Assembly: GCA_023313575.1 (NCBI GenBank)
Contig: JAJTTP010000001.1
Coordinates: 2,356,001-2,420,000 of the forward strand
DNA: 64,000 nt
Direction: 5' to 3'
Source of the DNA: Eutypella sp. D-1
Lineage: Eukaryota > Ascomycota > Sordariomycetes > Xylariales > Diatrypaceae
Under the pieces are notes generated by a model that worked only from the letters and a program-made list of their open reading frames with translations, did not search any database and was not told where the DNA came from. Every line of letters starts with the position of its first letter. The first letter of the stretch is position 1. Position numbers and translations under genes: made by a program. Shown here one piece after another: positions 46,381 to 60,763 of the stretch.

Positions 46381-48040
46381 TATAACCCAGAGAATTATGG
46401 TGGGATGAAAAAGTTCGAGGGCAGGGCGTTGTGCGTTAAATGTTGGGCGAGCAAGTCAACAAATAAGTTGAGTTGGTGGCTGATAAAGCCTCCGCCACGA
46501 AGGATTATAAATCAAAAAAAGAAGCAAAGGTATTGTCGCTGCCGTTGCTGCTACTACTGGTGTTGTTATTGCTGCTGCTGTTGCTGCTGCTGAAAGCCTG
46601 AATGGGCGAGTCCGGGAATCTGATTGATATGCACTCTAATAATATTGTTATAGTAGAAAATCTAGAGAAGCCGAGAAGGCAAAACAGTAAGACAAGATAA
46701 TATGTAGGGATGGCTGTGTGGGGTTGGCCTGGGCCGTCCAGAAATGATGTGCGAAATCGGGCATACACACGGTTAGGTCGGATTTCCGTAAGAGGATGGA
46801 GGAGGAAAAGGATAGGCGCTCGTAAGAAGATTAGTATTGAGTTTGCTCCAACTATCCCATATATCTATTTGTTCGAGCGGGGGGGTTTTTTTTTATCTTC
46901 TTCTTTTAAATGCTAATTGCTGATTACTGCTTCTAAGGCGGGCTCTCTCGGTGAGGTTGTATGGGAGAAAGGAAGAGGGATAGTACAATGAGAACCTCGG
47001 AATCTATGGTGAATGAGAAAGGGAAAAAAGAGAAAGGAAAAGAAATTAACATCCGGGCGTCTCGGGGAATCGGGAGAGGCTGAGATGAGATGAGCTGAAG
47101 CCCGGAGGGAGATGAAATGGAAGGAGACGGGACTTCGGGATAACCTTGGAACCAACTATGCCCAAGTGCTGAATACCTTACCTACCAGGTATTTAGTAGA
47201 TATGCGGGCGAAATGATAGTGCAGCCAGTGCAGGTGGCGGGCGCATATTGTTTCGAGCTACTCATTTCCCCAAACTTGGGACTGACAAGCGCTCCAGGGC
47301 TGTTGCTCTAGCGATTCATAAAAGGCTCACTCAACTGCCCCGACTTACTCTTGCACTGACAGTTGGCTTGAACTTTGTCTGCCCATTGCTGGTGATGTAA
47401 TTATCTATTGCCTGATATGTAATTTTCTAGAATCTATTTATCTACCTCCTATGTATGTACGTATCTACTTTTTTCACTTTTGAGAGATCCCGTCGTCATA
47501 GCGCTCTAGGTTACATTGGAATTGAAAACTGCCCTTAATATTCTTGTACCAGTAATGCAACAGAGTGGCTGCTCGTGGGTGAAGCTGAGGAGGAGAGTGT
47601 AAGTCGGCAAACTAACCTCCGATCGACCAATCATATCATCTACCTCGGACATGCTTACCCCCACTTCAGCCACTTAACCCACTTGAGCCTCTTTGATTCT
47701 CGGTCCCTTGCATTAAGTGTTTGGGTACTCTTTCAGCGGAGCCTAGAGGTGTCCAACAAGGTTCACTTAAGGTCGCGCAACGTCATTGGCCAGCTCATTG
47801 GCTAGCTACTACTCAACTACTATCTATCTCTTATCGGATCGCAAGGCTCGCAAGGCTTCTACTGTTACATCTTCAAAGCATTAACTACAACCAATACCAT
47901 TGCCATCATCACCATTCCTGCCATCATCACCATTCCTGCCATCATCACCATTCCTGCCATCATCATTCATCATCAGTTTTTCAAATTTCTAAATCCTATT
48001 CTCAGACTACCCTCAAACTCAGCAAATTCACGCGACTAAA
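46381..48040. other. Divergent intergenic region, PAQR and THOC5-like
   Basis: Promoters of both flanking genes. On the PAQR side a CAG-rich stretch (minus strand, 46545-46595) lies in the likely leader. On the THOC5 side the leader holds the 18-bp tandem repeat listed below. No gene supported. Confidence 0.55.
47903..47956 (+). repeat. Three 18-bp tandem repeats in the THOC5-like leader
   Basis: Three perfect copies of CCATCATCACCATTCCTG, then a partial fourth (CCATCATCATTC). They end about 85 bases before the THOC5-like start codon, so they probably lie in the 5' leader or core promoter. Confidence 0.95.
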
Positions 48041-48833
48041 ATGGCGATTGATGAAATCGTATCAGACCCGAACCTCTCGGCCGTTCTCAACACGTCCCGC
48101 GACACGCGCCTACAGGCACTGACCCTCGTTGACCTCATCGCGTCCCTGGGCCCGATAGAGAATGCGTCTACCGAATCGCAACTAGAGATATCGAAACAAC
48201 AGAAGCTTCTCATCACCAACCTCGCACAGCTCCGTGGACTTCACCGGGCCGCCCACTTCGACGCCCGCCAGACAAAGGCCCAGACCTCCGAGGCGCGCCA
48301 GGAGGTCGACCGTCTACACCTCCAGCTCCAAAACCTATATTACGAACAGCGACACCTCCAAGGGGAGATAGCGGCTTGTGAATCATATGAGTCAGTATTT
48401 CCTGTCTCCCGTTTTCTCGTACACACTTGCTGGTGATCTAGGAACTTGATCGCGGTGCCCAGCTAGCACATGAGCTAATCAAACCCAAACACAGTCATAC
48501 ATACCAGCAGCTCCCCCTAATTCCTGTTGAGGAGTTCCTCGCTTTACATCCAGAACACGCCGACGATGACGAGAACACCTTGATGATCGCACGGATCGAG
48601 CATGAGCGCACCGAGCGAGAGGCGCTGGAACAGAAGCGCATGGAGCTGTTGAAGAGAAAACAAAAGCTCATCGCCGACAACAAGAAGAGGAAGGATGACC
48701 TAGCGAACCTAGACAAGAAATTGGAGAAGTTTATCGATGTATGTCTTATCCGGAAGCATGTCCCTCTAGCATATCACTCACCCCTCTCTAGGCTGCGAAA
48801 CCAATCCAGGAACTCTTCGACAAGAATGTGTGA
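48041..48833 (+). CDS. THOC5 (Fms-interacting protein)-like THO/TREX subunit
   Basis: Resembles fungal members of the THOC5/FimP family, part of the THO complex that couples transcription to mRNA export in the nucleus. Exons 48041-48390, 48495-48738 and 48792-48833 give 211 codons plus stop, phases consistent. Signatures are NLYYEQRHLQGEIAACESYDH across intron one and QLPLIPVEEFLALHPE just after it. Two long charged helices (about 52-115 and 145-197) predict coiled coils, ending in KPIQELFDKNV. Animal proteins are about three times longer; fungal ones are short like this, so no truncation is implied. ATG at 48041 is in a good context (CTAAAATGG). Confidence 0.88.
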
Positions 48834-51800
48834 ACGGCACTTGTTCGAGCGCTTGTTCGAGACGAAGTAATAGCGTAATATTTGGATCCGAGTTGTGCGC
48901 TCAGATAGACAAACGAGAGAGATGCGATGAGCTCCAGCTCCTGGAGACCCTCTTGTCCAAAATCACTTACCATGCCACTCCCGCCGCCTGCATTCCGGTG
49001 TCTAAACCACGACTCCCATCGCACATACTCGATAAGAATCAGCCGGCATGGCGTATTATCACATGGAAGCCTAGCACAATATGGGGTTCAAATGGTCACG
49101 GCCGAACGGCCATACTACATATTCACCTTTGCTCACTGCCACGGACATTCACGTGGCACGGTTGCAAATAAGGCGAAAGAGCGCGGGATGCCCTCATAGT
49201 TGTGCTCGCCGATTAAGGGAAAATATCCAAACTGCTGGAGGAGTGGTGCAGTGTTGACTCACACAACAAGCTTCGGTCCAAGCTGCGAGTAGCGCTTCAC
49301 GTCGAACGGGCAAGATTGTCCAGGTTAACACTAGGTGCGATATCCTCAACGGGAATCCATCAGGACAGAGTGCGTCGGCTCGGAATACCTGGGAGGAATA
49401 CCTACTATAGGACAATCATGGAGCTTTATGAACGAATAGCATGAATCGTGAAACGTGTCCCCTTCGTCATCCCCATTGCAACACATTGGTGCACGGCTAG
49501 TCTACCCGGATGATGGCTGTCGAGAGCAATACTTGAGCTAGAGAACCTGAAAACGGCCGCCACATGATACGTGCAGCAATGACAAGGGTGATCAGGTCCG
49601 TCGGCTATCCGTTCATCGATGCGATCAGGAATATCTTCTAAGATCACTGGCCGGGACGTAATTGGGTAGACGGAGCGGTCTACCCAGCCACTCGATAGCC
49701 GAGAGGACGTCCAGGCGTCGGAAACGCGATCTCATGACGAGCCAGCCATGTGTCAGCCCAAGGTGGTTCGTGTTCCTTACTTAAGAGCTAGCAGAAGCTA
49801 CGTCCTCTTGCACTCGCGATTAGGCATGTAGGCCACTGCGCATACGTAGTTGAGTAACGAATGTTGGACATTACTGCATAGCTAGCAGATGAGGATCTTT
49901 ACATTGCAGCAGGCAAATCATATGTGCGTTACACGAGCCTCAAATCACATGTATCTACAAGTAAAAAAGAGCGAGGTCAGAGGACGTCTTCAAGGTGGGC
50001 AGCCTCCAGGACGACCCCTGAAGGAATGGTACCCCGGATCGATTTACATCGAACAACTACGTAAGAGACGGGGCAGTAGGAGTGCGGGATGGTCTGCGCT
50101 TAGGGGTCCTCCGACCGACCAGCCAAGCTGAGGGACCGACCCCCAACAAACTAGCTTGTGGAAAGAAGAGCCCGTCGGTGTAGTTAGCTATGGGCGATGA
50201 GCGGCCGGTGGCCGATGCCAAGGGGTTTAGGGCCATGAGGCGGTTCAACCTCTAAAAGCGGGCGGCGCGGGCACGCGGGCGATGATCTGATCTCGAGAAG
50301 GGAAGAGCACGGCGCCGCGCCGACCTGGGTGGATATGTACATGGCAAAGGGCGGGCAAACTCAGCCCGCACATAGACACGGAGTAGATCAGTTACCGTAA
50401 GATGTTTCCCGGGCCACAGGGCGATAGCACATGAGCCAGACGGTGGAACGAGCTGCTGGTTTTTTCTTTTTTTTTTCTTCTTCCTCTCTTCGCTCTCTTG
50501 GTAGCTGAACTGCAGCTGTACATTCGGGGCCCCGTGCTCCAAACAGAAATAAACAACGCAACGGTGAGCGTACGTATGTAGAGACTTTTTTCTTTTTACT
50601 TTAGTTGAGTTACCCATGACGTGACCCATAATAACACCGTAACTAAGAAATAGACGAACCGCTCCTAACTCACGTACTAAGAGCTCTAGTAAGCAGAGCG
50701 CCGGCAGTCTCAAGAAGCTACGATATACAGGGGGGGAACCACAAGCTGGAGCGGACCAATGAAAGAACCTCGCGACGCACCCTCCTTTTTTTTGCCCTCT
50801 TTTTTCTTCCTTTCTTTCGCATGTCTTTTTGTCCCTATTTTTTTCTATTCGACTTTTCTTCTTTTAGGCCTGCCAATTTCTGCGTGGGGACTTTGCAAGG
50901 AGAGGCCTTGACGTTTTACCATAATAGTACGGCATAAGCTATATGCGGATAGCGGATAGCGGGTACGTAAAACCCCCTGGGGTCAGAAAGGATACTGCAC
51001 TTACATAGAAGTACGTACTTAGGGAGATGTTTGGAACCGAACCCCCACCCGTCCGTCGCAACGAGGCCCTGAAGGCGTTCCTCTCGCGGGCGGGCGGCCT
51101 CCAATCACACGACGCGATCCCATAGACCCCACCACTTTGATTGATTAACGCGTACAAGGTAGTAGGCTACTACAGTACCTAAGTATGTACATACAGAGCT
51201 GTATGCACCATATAAGTAGTAAATAGAAAAAGGAGACCAAATCGAGGTGGCAGGTAAGGTAAGACTCGTTACGAGATCCCGCTCGTTACCACCGCCTTTT
51301 GCAGTAACCCTTACATATCAGCAAGTAGTGATATATAATATGCTGCCTACTATTTCGTAAAAGCATGGCGCGGGTCAGGTCTCGACCCCGTAACCGAGCT
51401 CGTAATGGCTGAAAAGATATAGATAGAGAGTAAGTAATTTGAGTGCCTAAAGTTCCTACATGCTAGTGAGTTGAAAAAGTTTCATATAATGGATCAGCAG
51501 CTGAAGGGAAAAGGGGGGAAGGTAAGGTAAGTCGGGAAACAGATCCATCTCGGGGGCCCCTTCAGAACCCTGGAAGAGGAAACATGTAAAACGATATCGT
51601 GATTAACCCGATGAACCCAATCAATTCACCGCACTCGAACTTGCTACGTAGGAAGCGCCGATAGCTTTCAGAGAGCCCCAGACTAGTAGATGTAGCGGTA
51701 ACAGCTTACTTCTTACTCTAAGACCAACCGCTATGTACGAAAAGAGAACGCGCTATCCAGAAGCGGAGCGGAAATGAACACGGGAACACCTTTTAGCTTC

Positions 51801-54800
51801 AGGCCCACGCACGTTCCTGGCTCTGCTTGCGCTGAAGGTAAGAAGATTCCTACCAAGCGAGACCGGGACTCCCTAGCAAGGGTGGGAATAAAACATCCAT
51901 GTTTTCAGCGGGTTGATGATTGCTGTGGATTAGAATCTATCATCCGACGAAGTCGATCTTAGTTTAAGTTGTAGTCGTGGTACTTAGCATGCCTATATTA
52001 CATCCATGGATACCTGTATTAGTACTTCCAACTCCCCATTGGTGGGGCCAGTGCCTAGATAATTTCATATAGCAATATGCAATTAGAAATTCTGAGATCA
52101 TCGAATTGAGGTGCAGACTGCCGTCGACACGTACCTGCAGTGATTCGTATCCCGAAGTCATTATTAAGGTTCGAGTCGGTTACGAAGGTACCGTCGCTGT
52201 GGGATTGACTCTAGATCTACATTGCGCCTGATGCGAGATCTCTGCCTGGGATACGAACTCCACGTTAGATATACAGAAAAAGAGCAAAAAAGTCGCGATG
52301 GATCGCACTGGGCAAGATGGCGGCAGAAAGAATGTGAATGTGACGCAAATCATGCTGAACTAAGCCACGCTCGAAGAAACAGAGGAGGGAGGGGAAAGGA
52401 AAATTCTATGGCTGCCCGCCTCCTGTTCCCCTCCCTCCTATGATAACAGTTTATAGCTCCCCTCGCAGCGGCTGCGCGACCTGACTGGCCATGATGCACA
52501 TGGCGAATATTCTTGGCAAAGCAACGGTGTATGCATAATTGAGTTTCTTGCATGAGTGATGTCAGCCAGGGCGCGATGGGAATCTCGCTATACTCTTATA
52601 GTAGGCCGACATTGGGGGCGCTTTAGAAGGAAAGGGGGGAGGGGAGGGGGCTTCAGGTTGTGGCTGTTCGGCAATGGTAGGAGAGAAAGCTTCGGTGCAT
52701 TCCTACCACGAGCCAGCCAACCAGCAGACCACACTGCTATATCTAGGCCTAACATTCGGCCTGGGTGCCGAATGGCCTAGTCCGGACCTGCCCAGCTATA
52801 AATATGAGTATAGCTAGGAGGGATGCCATACGTAATTGCGCTTCTGCGCCCATACCTACCTACCCAGAAAGGCGAGGGGCCTGGGGACCTTACACGCATC
52901 CGGCGTCGACGTGCGGTTGGGATCTGGCCTTGGCGGTCCGACTACCTGCACGATAACTGCTGCGGAGGCTCGAAACGGAAACACTAACGGGCCATTCTGC
53001 AACCATTACACATGTGCGACAGGCGTCATGTGAAAGGCGAAGGGGGGGACGGGTGGTTCTCCTCAGGGTGGAGAAGTGACGACTTTCTTCTTCGCCGTTA
53101 CATTTGATACTACCCTACTTGCCTACCATCCATCCATGAATCCTTCCCAAGACGGCATGTATGTACAAGGGTAGCATGTATGTAGAGGTAGGTAGGTACA
53201 CACTTAGGTAAGGTAAGTACCGTACATAAGTGAGCGCACTCCTCATCCGGAAATACTACATGAATACGTTGTCTCCTACTCCCGTCCTTGTGTGTCGCGC
53301 GAAGAAAATGCCTCTCAAATAGATTTGATTGCGACTATATAGACCCCGCCTTTTCTTGCTGGCTACGTTTCTCAATTTTCCCGAATCCCACAGAGGGTCT
53401 AGGCGCCCATGGGTGTAGAAACTAGATTATTTATAATAACCATCTTCAGGAACAAACATCTAACTAATTGCTACCTAGCAGCCTTGGCTGACAAGAATGT
53501 TTAAAATCTTACCTATCGGTACTATGTGTGCAGAAGTGCATGTTTTATCTATACATATATCAGGCACAGCTGCCGCTGACAAGATCGCCGTAGAATTGTG
53601 AGACCCGATACTTGAAACACCGTGGCCACTGGAATATTCTACAGGGGGCACATGGTTTGACGATATGCGCATGCAGTCGCGAAAGTCGATAGGTGGTGTA
53701 GCACGATGATGATCAGGGTCGTCGTCACTTGAGAACAAAAATAGCTACTTGCTACTACTGCAGTTAGTTGTTAAGCCGCAGCCTGGCTAATTACTCCTAT
53801 GTATATATTTCTGACAGATCTTCACACAGTTAGCCAAGATAGGCTTGGGAAAGTCACCGAGCCACAGAGATAGACGTAGCAGATGATGATCCTATGTGCG
53901 TCTTGGTGTGCAATACACAAAACTGTGGCAAAGGCCGACGGACTTGATTGATGGTCGACGACCAAGCTGTGGCAGTGTGCACACAGCTCGCGAAACTAGC
54001 AGCAGAGTAATCCTCAAACTACCCAGATAGGTACACCTAATATGGGCAAGTACAAGGCATACTACGTATGTACAGTAATAATCCGGCGTGTCATCAAACA
54101 TCCATGGGTAGAGATGGTACATGATTCCAAGGTTAGGAGCATTAGAGGGATCAGCTGGGCGCCGCTATTAGGAAGGGCGAGCCACTGAAAAGGCCTTAAA
54201 TTCGGCTGCCTGGTTCTAATCAACGAGCTACTTCCCTAGGTACCTAGGGCTAAGCCACCATTTCTGCATCCAGGTCGCACTGGCATTCGCCATTCGTGCG
54301 TAAAATGTTGCTCATGAGGGGGGCAGAACGGCGGGCTGGCAGCTGAAAAAAAAAACGTATCATGTTGTGAAGATGAACGTCATGATTATAGACTGTGTAA
54401 GGCTGTGTAGACCTACCTACCAACCAAAGAAGAAGGCTTATAAGCAAACACGTAAGTGAAAACTATAAACCACCTAACGCGGCGCAAAGAGCTGATGAAT
54501 ATACGTAAGTCACGCCTGGCAACCTCACCCGGTGAAAGGATGTGTTAGAGGATTGAGTGTCAGCCCGGCCAGGTCACCCCTGACGTAACCGTAGAAAGGG
54601 GCTTGGGGGTATGGGGATGGCCTTACCCCAAGATAGATACCCGGGTGCAGCTTAGTACAGCCCAAGAGGCTAAGGAACGATGGATGTGGCATCATCATTT
54701 CTAGTTGCATCATCAGCAAATTCAAGCTGGCCTGGGGGAAAGAAGATACCGCAAGCAGCCAACAAGCTTTGAAGCCCGCGCATGTTCAAGATTTGTCTAA

Positions 54801-56664
54801 GCAAAGCTGCCAAGATGCTGCTGTCTTGGAAATATGCTTAAACTACTCAATTGATGAGATTGCACATTATATGCCTTAATACGGTATACGAATAACACGA
54901 AACACGATAGTTAAATGCAAGTGGGTTCAGATAAGTCTAGATAATCCCGCGCCGGCGCTGGTCTGTGGTACAAAGCTTTGGTAGGACTTATGTAAGACAC
55001 CTAACCTGAATTATTAGAGATTCCCGGAGAGAAATTGGAGGGACGTTGCTGTAAGGTGACGATCAATGGGTCGTGCAGCTCCCCAGCAGCCCAGGGGTGT
55101 ACTGGACTTATATGTGGATATGTACCTAGCATATACCGGTCAGTACGGTAGGTACGCGGCGTTGAACCGAAACTCAATGGCGGGATGTTCTGATGTCTCC
55201 GCTAATGGATGGCAGTCTGGTCTGGCAGGATGGCTTGCTTCCATTTGAAGTTGTCTTCTTGTCTTCGGACTGGATACATGCATAAAGCAAGCATTGGAAG
55301 CCACCATCGCCCCATCATTAATAACATTTGCGCGTATACTACTGGTCAATGCAATTAGATTCCCACTTACATATCCTGCTAGGTGGAAGGAGGTAAATAC
55401 GCATACTGAAGTACCTAGTTGAGATGAGACTAAGTAGTTTCCAGGTACTTGCTAGGTGGGGATGTGCATTACGGCGACTTATTATGTACAACGAATCCAT
55501 GTAAATAAATACCTACATGTTGAGGCACATATTGTAATGTAGTACCTTACTTATTTAGGGTATGTAGTACTTTCCAAAAAGTTGTAGTAGGTAGGTACGC
55601 TTGCGCCCCCATGGCAACGCTAATGCGCTAGACAAGCTGTGGACCCGCCCTACTGATGTGCTCATTTCCCAATTTCCTCGCTCCTAATCTTGAAGCCTCG
55701 AACCTCCTTAACCAAGAAAGAAGAAAAAAAAAACCTAACTACCTAGACCTACCAAAGTTCTTTCTCGTCTCATCCCCATCCCCAATCCCCATCCCGCATT
55801 CTTCTAACTCTAGGAGAGGTAGTCAGTTTGGTAGTCTGGTAGTCAAACCAAAGTCGGCAAAGCCTACTACCAGTCCGTTCTCTCTTCTCTCCCTCTATTC
55901 CCACCTGCGCGCGGGCAGTTCAGTCAGTTCAAGTCACTTCAAAGTCAAGTCAATCCTTGTGTATCCCGTCGTGTCCCTTTTTTTTACTTTTTTGTTTTAG
56001 GTGTTGAGGTCTCCATCTCATCATCTCATCATCTAGGCACCGAGAACAGACTTAAACCTTGAACCCGCATTTTCCCATTATTTTCTCTTTATACTGTGGC
56101 CGACTGGTTGTTGTTGTTATTACCTTTAACTACATTATTCCTGCTGTTGTCATCCCATCCGCACCGCATAAACCTTCATAACCTTCAGCACAACTTTTTC
56201 TCTCTCTCTCTCTCTTCCTTCAGGACTTCAGGACTGCCAGATGACTTACTGACAACCTTTCCAGTCTTGTCTTTCCTCTCTCCTCTTTTCTTCTTTTTTT
56301 TTATAACCTGGGCTTTTTAATCTAATAACCTCGTTACCGTATTTCATGTTTCAGTGTAGCTACTGCAGCTCATCCGCCCCCTAATCAACATTGTCAGCTT
56401 TCACAGCTGGGGTGGGCTCTCTATACCACCTATCGCCGTTGGCCTTCTTGCCTCGACACACTCCCTCTTCCGAGTTGAACTAATAATTCCTCGAAAATAC
56501 TCGCTGTAGAAGGTCCTAGAGTGACGGAGCGAATCGGCCAAGCCACTGTGGGATTTCCTCGCGAGTCCCTTTCACTCCTTTATTTTTCAACTTAAGAACG
56601 GCGAACCTCCCTAATTAGCCTTAGCCTCAACAAAAAAGAAAAAGATCGAGGGCACGTCGGCAGC
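48834..56664. other. 7.8-kb gene-free stretch with long GT leader
   Basis: No supportable gene. The first part holds the THOC5-like 3' flank. TAGGTA/ACCTAC motifs recur at 53190-53220, 54235-54250 and 55390-55600. From about 55,660 to 56,664 the plus strand becomes rich in pyrimidines (a CT run near 56199-56214) and probably contains the promoter and a long leader of the glycosyltransferase gene. Confidence 0.5.
56199..56214 (+). repeat. (CT)n run upstream of the glycosyltransferase gene
   Basis: About eight CT units within a wider pyrimidine-rich zone; such tracts are common near fungal transcription starts. Confidence 0.8.
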
Positions 56665-58801
56665 ATGTCGCTCCTCAACTGGTGTTCGCGGCGTGCGGGC
56701 GGTCTTGCCATGCTGGGGACCATATCCCTCAGCTACTGGGTCATCTCAAAAGAAGCGGAACAGTCACGACATGGTTTCGGATATGCGCCAAAGGATGCGC
56801 TTGTATCTTCGTCTCCGACCACGAGCATCACCCAAAGCGCGGGGACCTGGACACTCCTATTCGCCTACTACTGCCTCTTCATACATTTTCTGGTCTTCAT
56901 ATTCCCCGTGCGATCGTGCTACTCGGTATTGGACTTAACCCGCAGTCTGAAAAAGATCTCTCGAAGCAAGTCTCTGAGGGACTTCAAGCTCTCTCACCGG
57001 CGCCGCGGCTCATCCACGTCCCTCTCGAGTTCCGAGACATTGACATCCTCCCGCGACGGTTCTGCGCCCACGTCATCCACCAGTAGCGAGGCCGGAGACA
57101 TTGAGCCTGAATTGTACACCGATGGTGACAGTGAAGGCCACCGCGTCGTACATGCCATCGTCATCCCCAATTACAAGGAAGAGGTCGATACTCTGAGGGA
57201 GACCCTGGATGTGCTAGCGTCGCATCCCCAGGCTCGCGACACTTACGATGTGAGTTTCAGGAATGCTTCTCGTTCTGTCCCCAACTAACATGTCTCCGTA
57301 GGTCTACCTTGCCATGGAGCAGCGCGAACACAATGTCGAGCTCAAGGCCATGAGTCTTATCCAGGAGTTTGTCAAGAAGTTTCGGTCAATTGATTTCACC
57401 CTCCACCCGTCCGACATCCCTGGCGAGTCTCCCGGTAAGGGTAGCAATATGGCATGGGCTGCGCGTAAACTCAGTGAGCGGTATTCCAAAGCGGTTCGGA
57501 AGGAGGTTATTGTTACTGGGATTGATGGTACGTGGAGATATACCCCTGTAGAAGCATTCGTGTCTGCGTGTTGAAGTGACGCGTCTAACGATCCCACAGC
57601 CGATAGCCATCTCTCGTCGAACTATTTCGCCCATCTGTCTAGCATGCACGTCTCCTACCCGGAAACCGCGCTGACGACACTGTATTCTGCGCCCATCATC
57701 TTCGACCGCAATTCCGATCAAGTCCCTGCGATTGTCCGTGTTGCCGATATCATGTGGGCCGCCGCTGGTATGTCGGGCCTCTATCGTTCGTCGAGCATCG
57801 CTCCCCCCACTTCGGTCTACTCTCTTCCTCTGGAGCTGGTTGATCGGGTCGGTGGCTGGGATGCCGATCCGGAAGCTATTGGCGAGGATTTGCACATGTA
57901 CCTGAAGTGCTTTTTCGCCCTCAATGGCAATCTTACGGTCAGGACAATCATGAGCCCGGTCAGCCAGAGCAACGTCAAGGGAGACGGTGGAGATGGCAAG
58001 GTTGAGAAGACTTGTAATGATATCCGAGCTCGCTACAAGCAGGCACTTCGACACATGTGGGGCGCTTTGGACACCGGCTATGCTATCAGGAAATTCGTCG
58101 AGCTATGGCAGGAGCGGAAACATACTTCGCGGGCTTTCAGACCCCTCCACGTTGCCTTGTAAGTTGGACTAACGTGCATCTCGTCGTTTCAATGCTAACT
58201 TAACAGGAACAACCCCGACGTCGACGACTCTTACATCACCCAATCGCAGCTTGATACCCTAGACCCCGAGCAAACAATTGAGAACGGCATCTACTCCGAC
58301 GTTGTGACGGATACTCTGAAGAGTCCCGACTGGGAGAGAATCGTGTACCTGGCTCACCGTCTATTCGAGGCGCACTTCCTCCCCGTTCAGATGACCATTC
58401 TCGTATTGGCGACGGCTCTCTATGACTGGGTAGCTGATGGTTCGGATATTCATGGTCTTGCTTGGATCTTCCGGTGGTGCAATATTCTACGGACATTGGG
58501 TTTCCTCAACGTCACTTTCTATCTGGTCCTGTACGAGCGTCTCCACCGGACTGTCGTCGCTAACCGCGAACGAGAGATGAACGAGGCTGGGCTTGCGAAG
58601 GGAATGAACTTTTCGCAACGTTCTATTCGACAGAACTGCATCGATTATATCATGGTTCCCCTGGTGGCACCGATATTCGGCTCGATTCCCTGTGCGCAGG
58701 CTCAAATACAACATTTCTGGACAATCGATCTTGTATACACTGTCAGCAAGAAGGTAACAAGACAGAGAGCGAAATCGGTAACAGCAGCCGGGAAGGTATA
58801 A
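56665..58801 (+). CDS. Family-2-like processive glycosyltransferase, membrane-bound
   Basis: Putative GT2-type (Glyco_trans_2-like) enzyme expected to use a nucleotide sugar at a membrane; donor and product unknown. Exons 56665-57249, 57302-57527, 57600-58158 and 58207-58801 give 654 codons plus stop with matching phases. Two hydrophobic segments lie near the N-terminus (about 13-30 and 65-85), then a Ser-rich linker. AIVIPNYKEE begins the nucleotide-binding fold. GIDADSH gives the DxD motif (Asp270, Asp272), its middle codon split by intron two. GEDLHMYLK gives the acidic ED pair (366-367), and QALRHMW (418-424) is the QxxRW-like acceptor motif. Two to four membrane segments follow to the C-terminus. 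Full set of motifs, so likely active. Confidence 0.87.
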
Positions 58802-59843
58802 CGATACGACAGCCGTTATAATATATAATTTACAATTCGAGCCCGCCTCGCTAGAATGGACAATCCCGATCGAAGACGGGATGAGGACGTCCATTGCATG
58901 CGAGTAGGCTATCTTTTTTTAAGACCCTTTTTGTACACGACAGCTTCGCGTACTCGAGTGTAAATAGAGGGCATCATCATGTTGATATGATGGGACGGCA
59001 TTGACATTCTAGACACCGGAGTAACGTTCGGGCCTATGGAGTTCCGGGAGCAAGGTGCAGGAAAAGATGATCTTCCTGCCGGCATTCGTTTTAACACGGC
59101 ACATGATGTGGGAGCAGGCAGAAGAAAAGAGTCGGTCGTTACCAAACAAGCCTCCCGAGAGGTCACTCTCGTCCGCTGGGAGTGGACAGGCTAGCCCAGC
59201 AAGGACGCGCCGGATGTTGACAGGTCTACGTTTCAGACAGGCCCGCGCAACCGGCAACCTTCAGCCTGTTAATATCTAATACGTGTACATTAAAAAGAGT
59301 TGACGGGGTCGCAGGATAACCCGATGCGCACTCCAACCCCCAATGGGGTTTTCAAGGTCAACAGATGGGACGGCCAGGCCAGTGTATGTGTAGCGTAGCA
59401 AAAAGCAGCACAATGCTCTGCAGGTGGAGGGAGACTTTCACCGGCAGCTCGACACAACGCAATAGAAGCCGTTTCGCTCCAGCAGATTTTCCAGTGATGC
59501 ATTTATGCGTAGCCCATGATCGTGGACCGCATTACTGTCATTTAATGTTACCGAAGCCTAATCCGGAGGCTCCCATTAATATGTCGTATCATATTCAATT
59601 GCTAACTAAGCGACAGACTCCGTTTGACATTCGTTCCCCCCCCCCCCCGCGCCCCCGCCCCAAACAAAAATAACGTTCGATCTCGGTTCGGTTCATGAAA
59701 ACCGGCCCCGACCATTGACTGCTGGCAGCCCCGCGGTTTGAGGGCGGGGAGAGGAACATCCCGGGAACGAGGCTACGGCGAAGGCCACCCACCACATGAG
59801 ATAGGCGAAAGCGAAGTCGTCCGTCCCATCTGCGTCGGCTGTT

Positions 59844-59867
59844 TTGTCTTGTCTTGTCTTGTCTTGT
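59844..59867. repeat. (TTGTC)n pentanucleotide repeat
   Basis: Four to five units of TTGTC in tandem. Confidence 0.9.
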
Positions 59868-60056
59868 ACTCTGCGCTCCGCGTGCGTGACTCCGTCCCCC
59901 ACCCCGGCCGGGTCAACGTTACGTATCACCACAGAGCTCTATCGGCTTAAGACTGAGACATCGGGCGATTTTTTGACGACAGCTGGGGACAATGTTGCTT
60001 AGACATACAAACGCGAGAGCGAGATCAAGGACGAGACCTCAGTCGTGTAAGGCTAC

Positions 60057-60072
60057 ATATATATATATATAT
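60057..60072. repeat. (AT)n dinucleotide run
   Basis: About eight AT units, intergenic. Confidence 0.85.
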
Positions 60073-60763
60073 TCTCAGATATATTCGCCTGTCTACCTGA
60101 ACACCGCTTTACCGTGCCGACATACTTGGCGCAATGAAAGCCAAATAGGTAATCTATTGCTTGGTACAGAGCCGTTAATGGTTGACAACGGTACTAATGT
60201 GGATCATAACGGTTATATTTGTCTCTTTTCATCTCCGAGTAACGTTGGAAAATACGAGAAGACAGAGCAAGCGAGACATTGAAGAAACAATACTCCGTAT
60301 ATAGATTTGCAAGTCGGGGCTTACAGCTGCCATAGGAAAATTTCTATTGGCCGGCCATGTCTCATTAGAGGCAGGTGCATGAGGTCAGGAAGCGTTCATG
60401 AATGGATGGCAACGAGATGGGATCATCAGCATGAGCAGCGCAAACCGCAGCACGCTAATTGCATACGCTTATGTACCTAAAAAGAAGCTAGTACTGAAGT
60501 AGAACATCTAGGCAGTTGCCTAGAGCTCCTAGCATGTAGGCTGGGGAGGTAGCTACATGCATGGAGTGCTAATGTAGCGGAGCTGATAATGCTGATAATG
60601 TACGCTAGCGTCCTTATCAGTGGGGTGTTGCCGTGCCGTAGGCTTGAACCAGAGAAGAGAAGAAAAAAAATTTCGAGGATTTGGTTCCAGGTAGGTTAAT
60701 AGGTAGTAGTATCCGTCGGTAGGTTAACTTTTGCGAATCGCTTCTGGGCTTCTAGCAACTGCA

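Noticed and set aside
47903..47956. Regular repeats resembling a CRISPR array
   Set aside because: Units are directly adjacent with no spacers, and the genome is eukaryotic.
47721..48122. His-rich open frame over the THOC5-like leader
   Set aside because: It begins without an ATG, is produced by the 18-bp repeat, and overlaps the real start in another frame.
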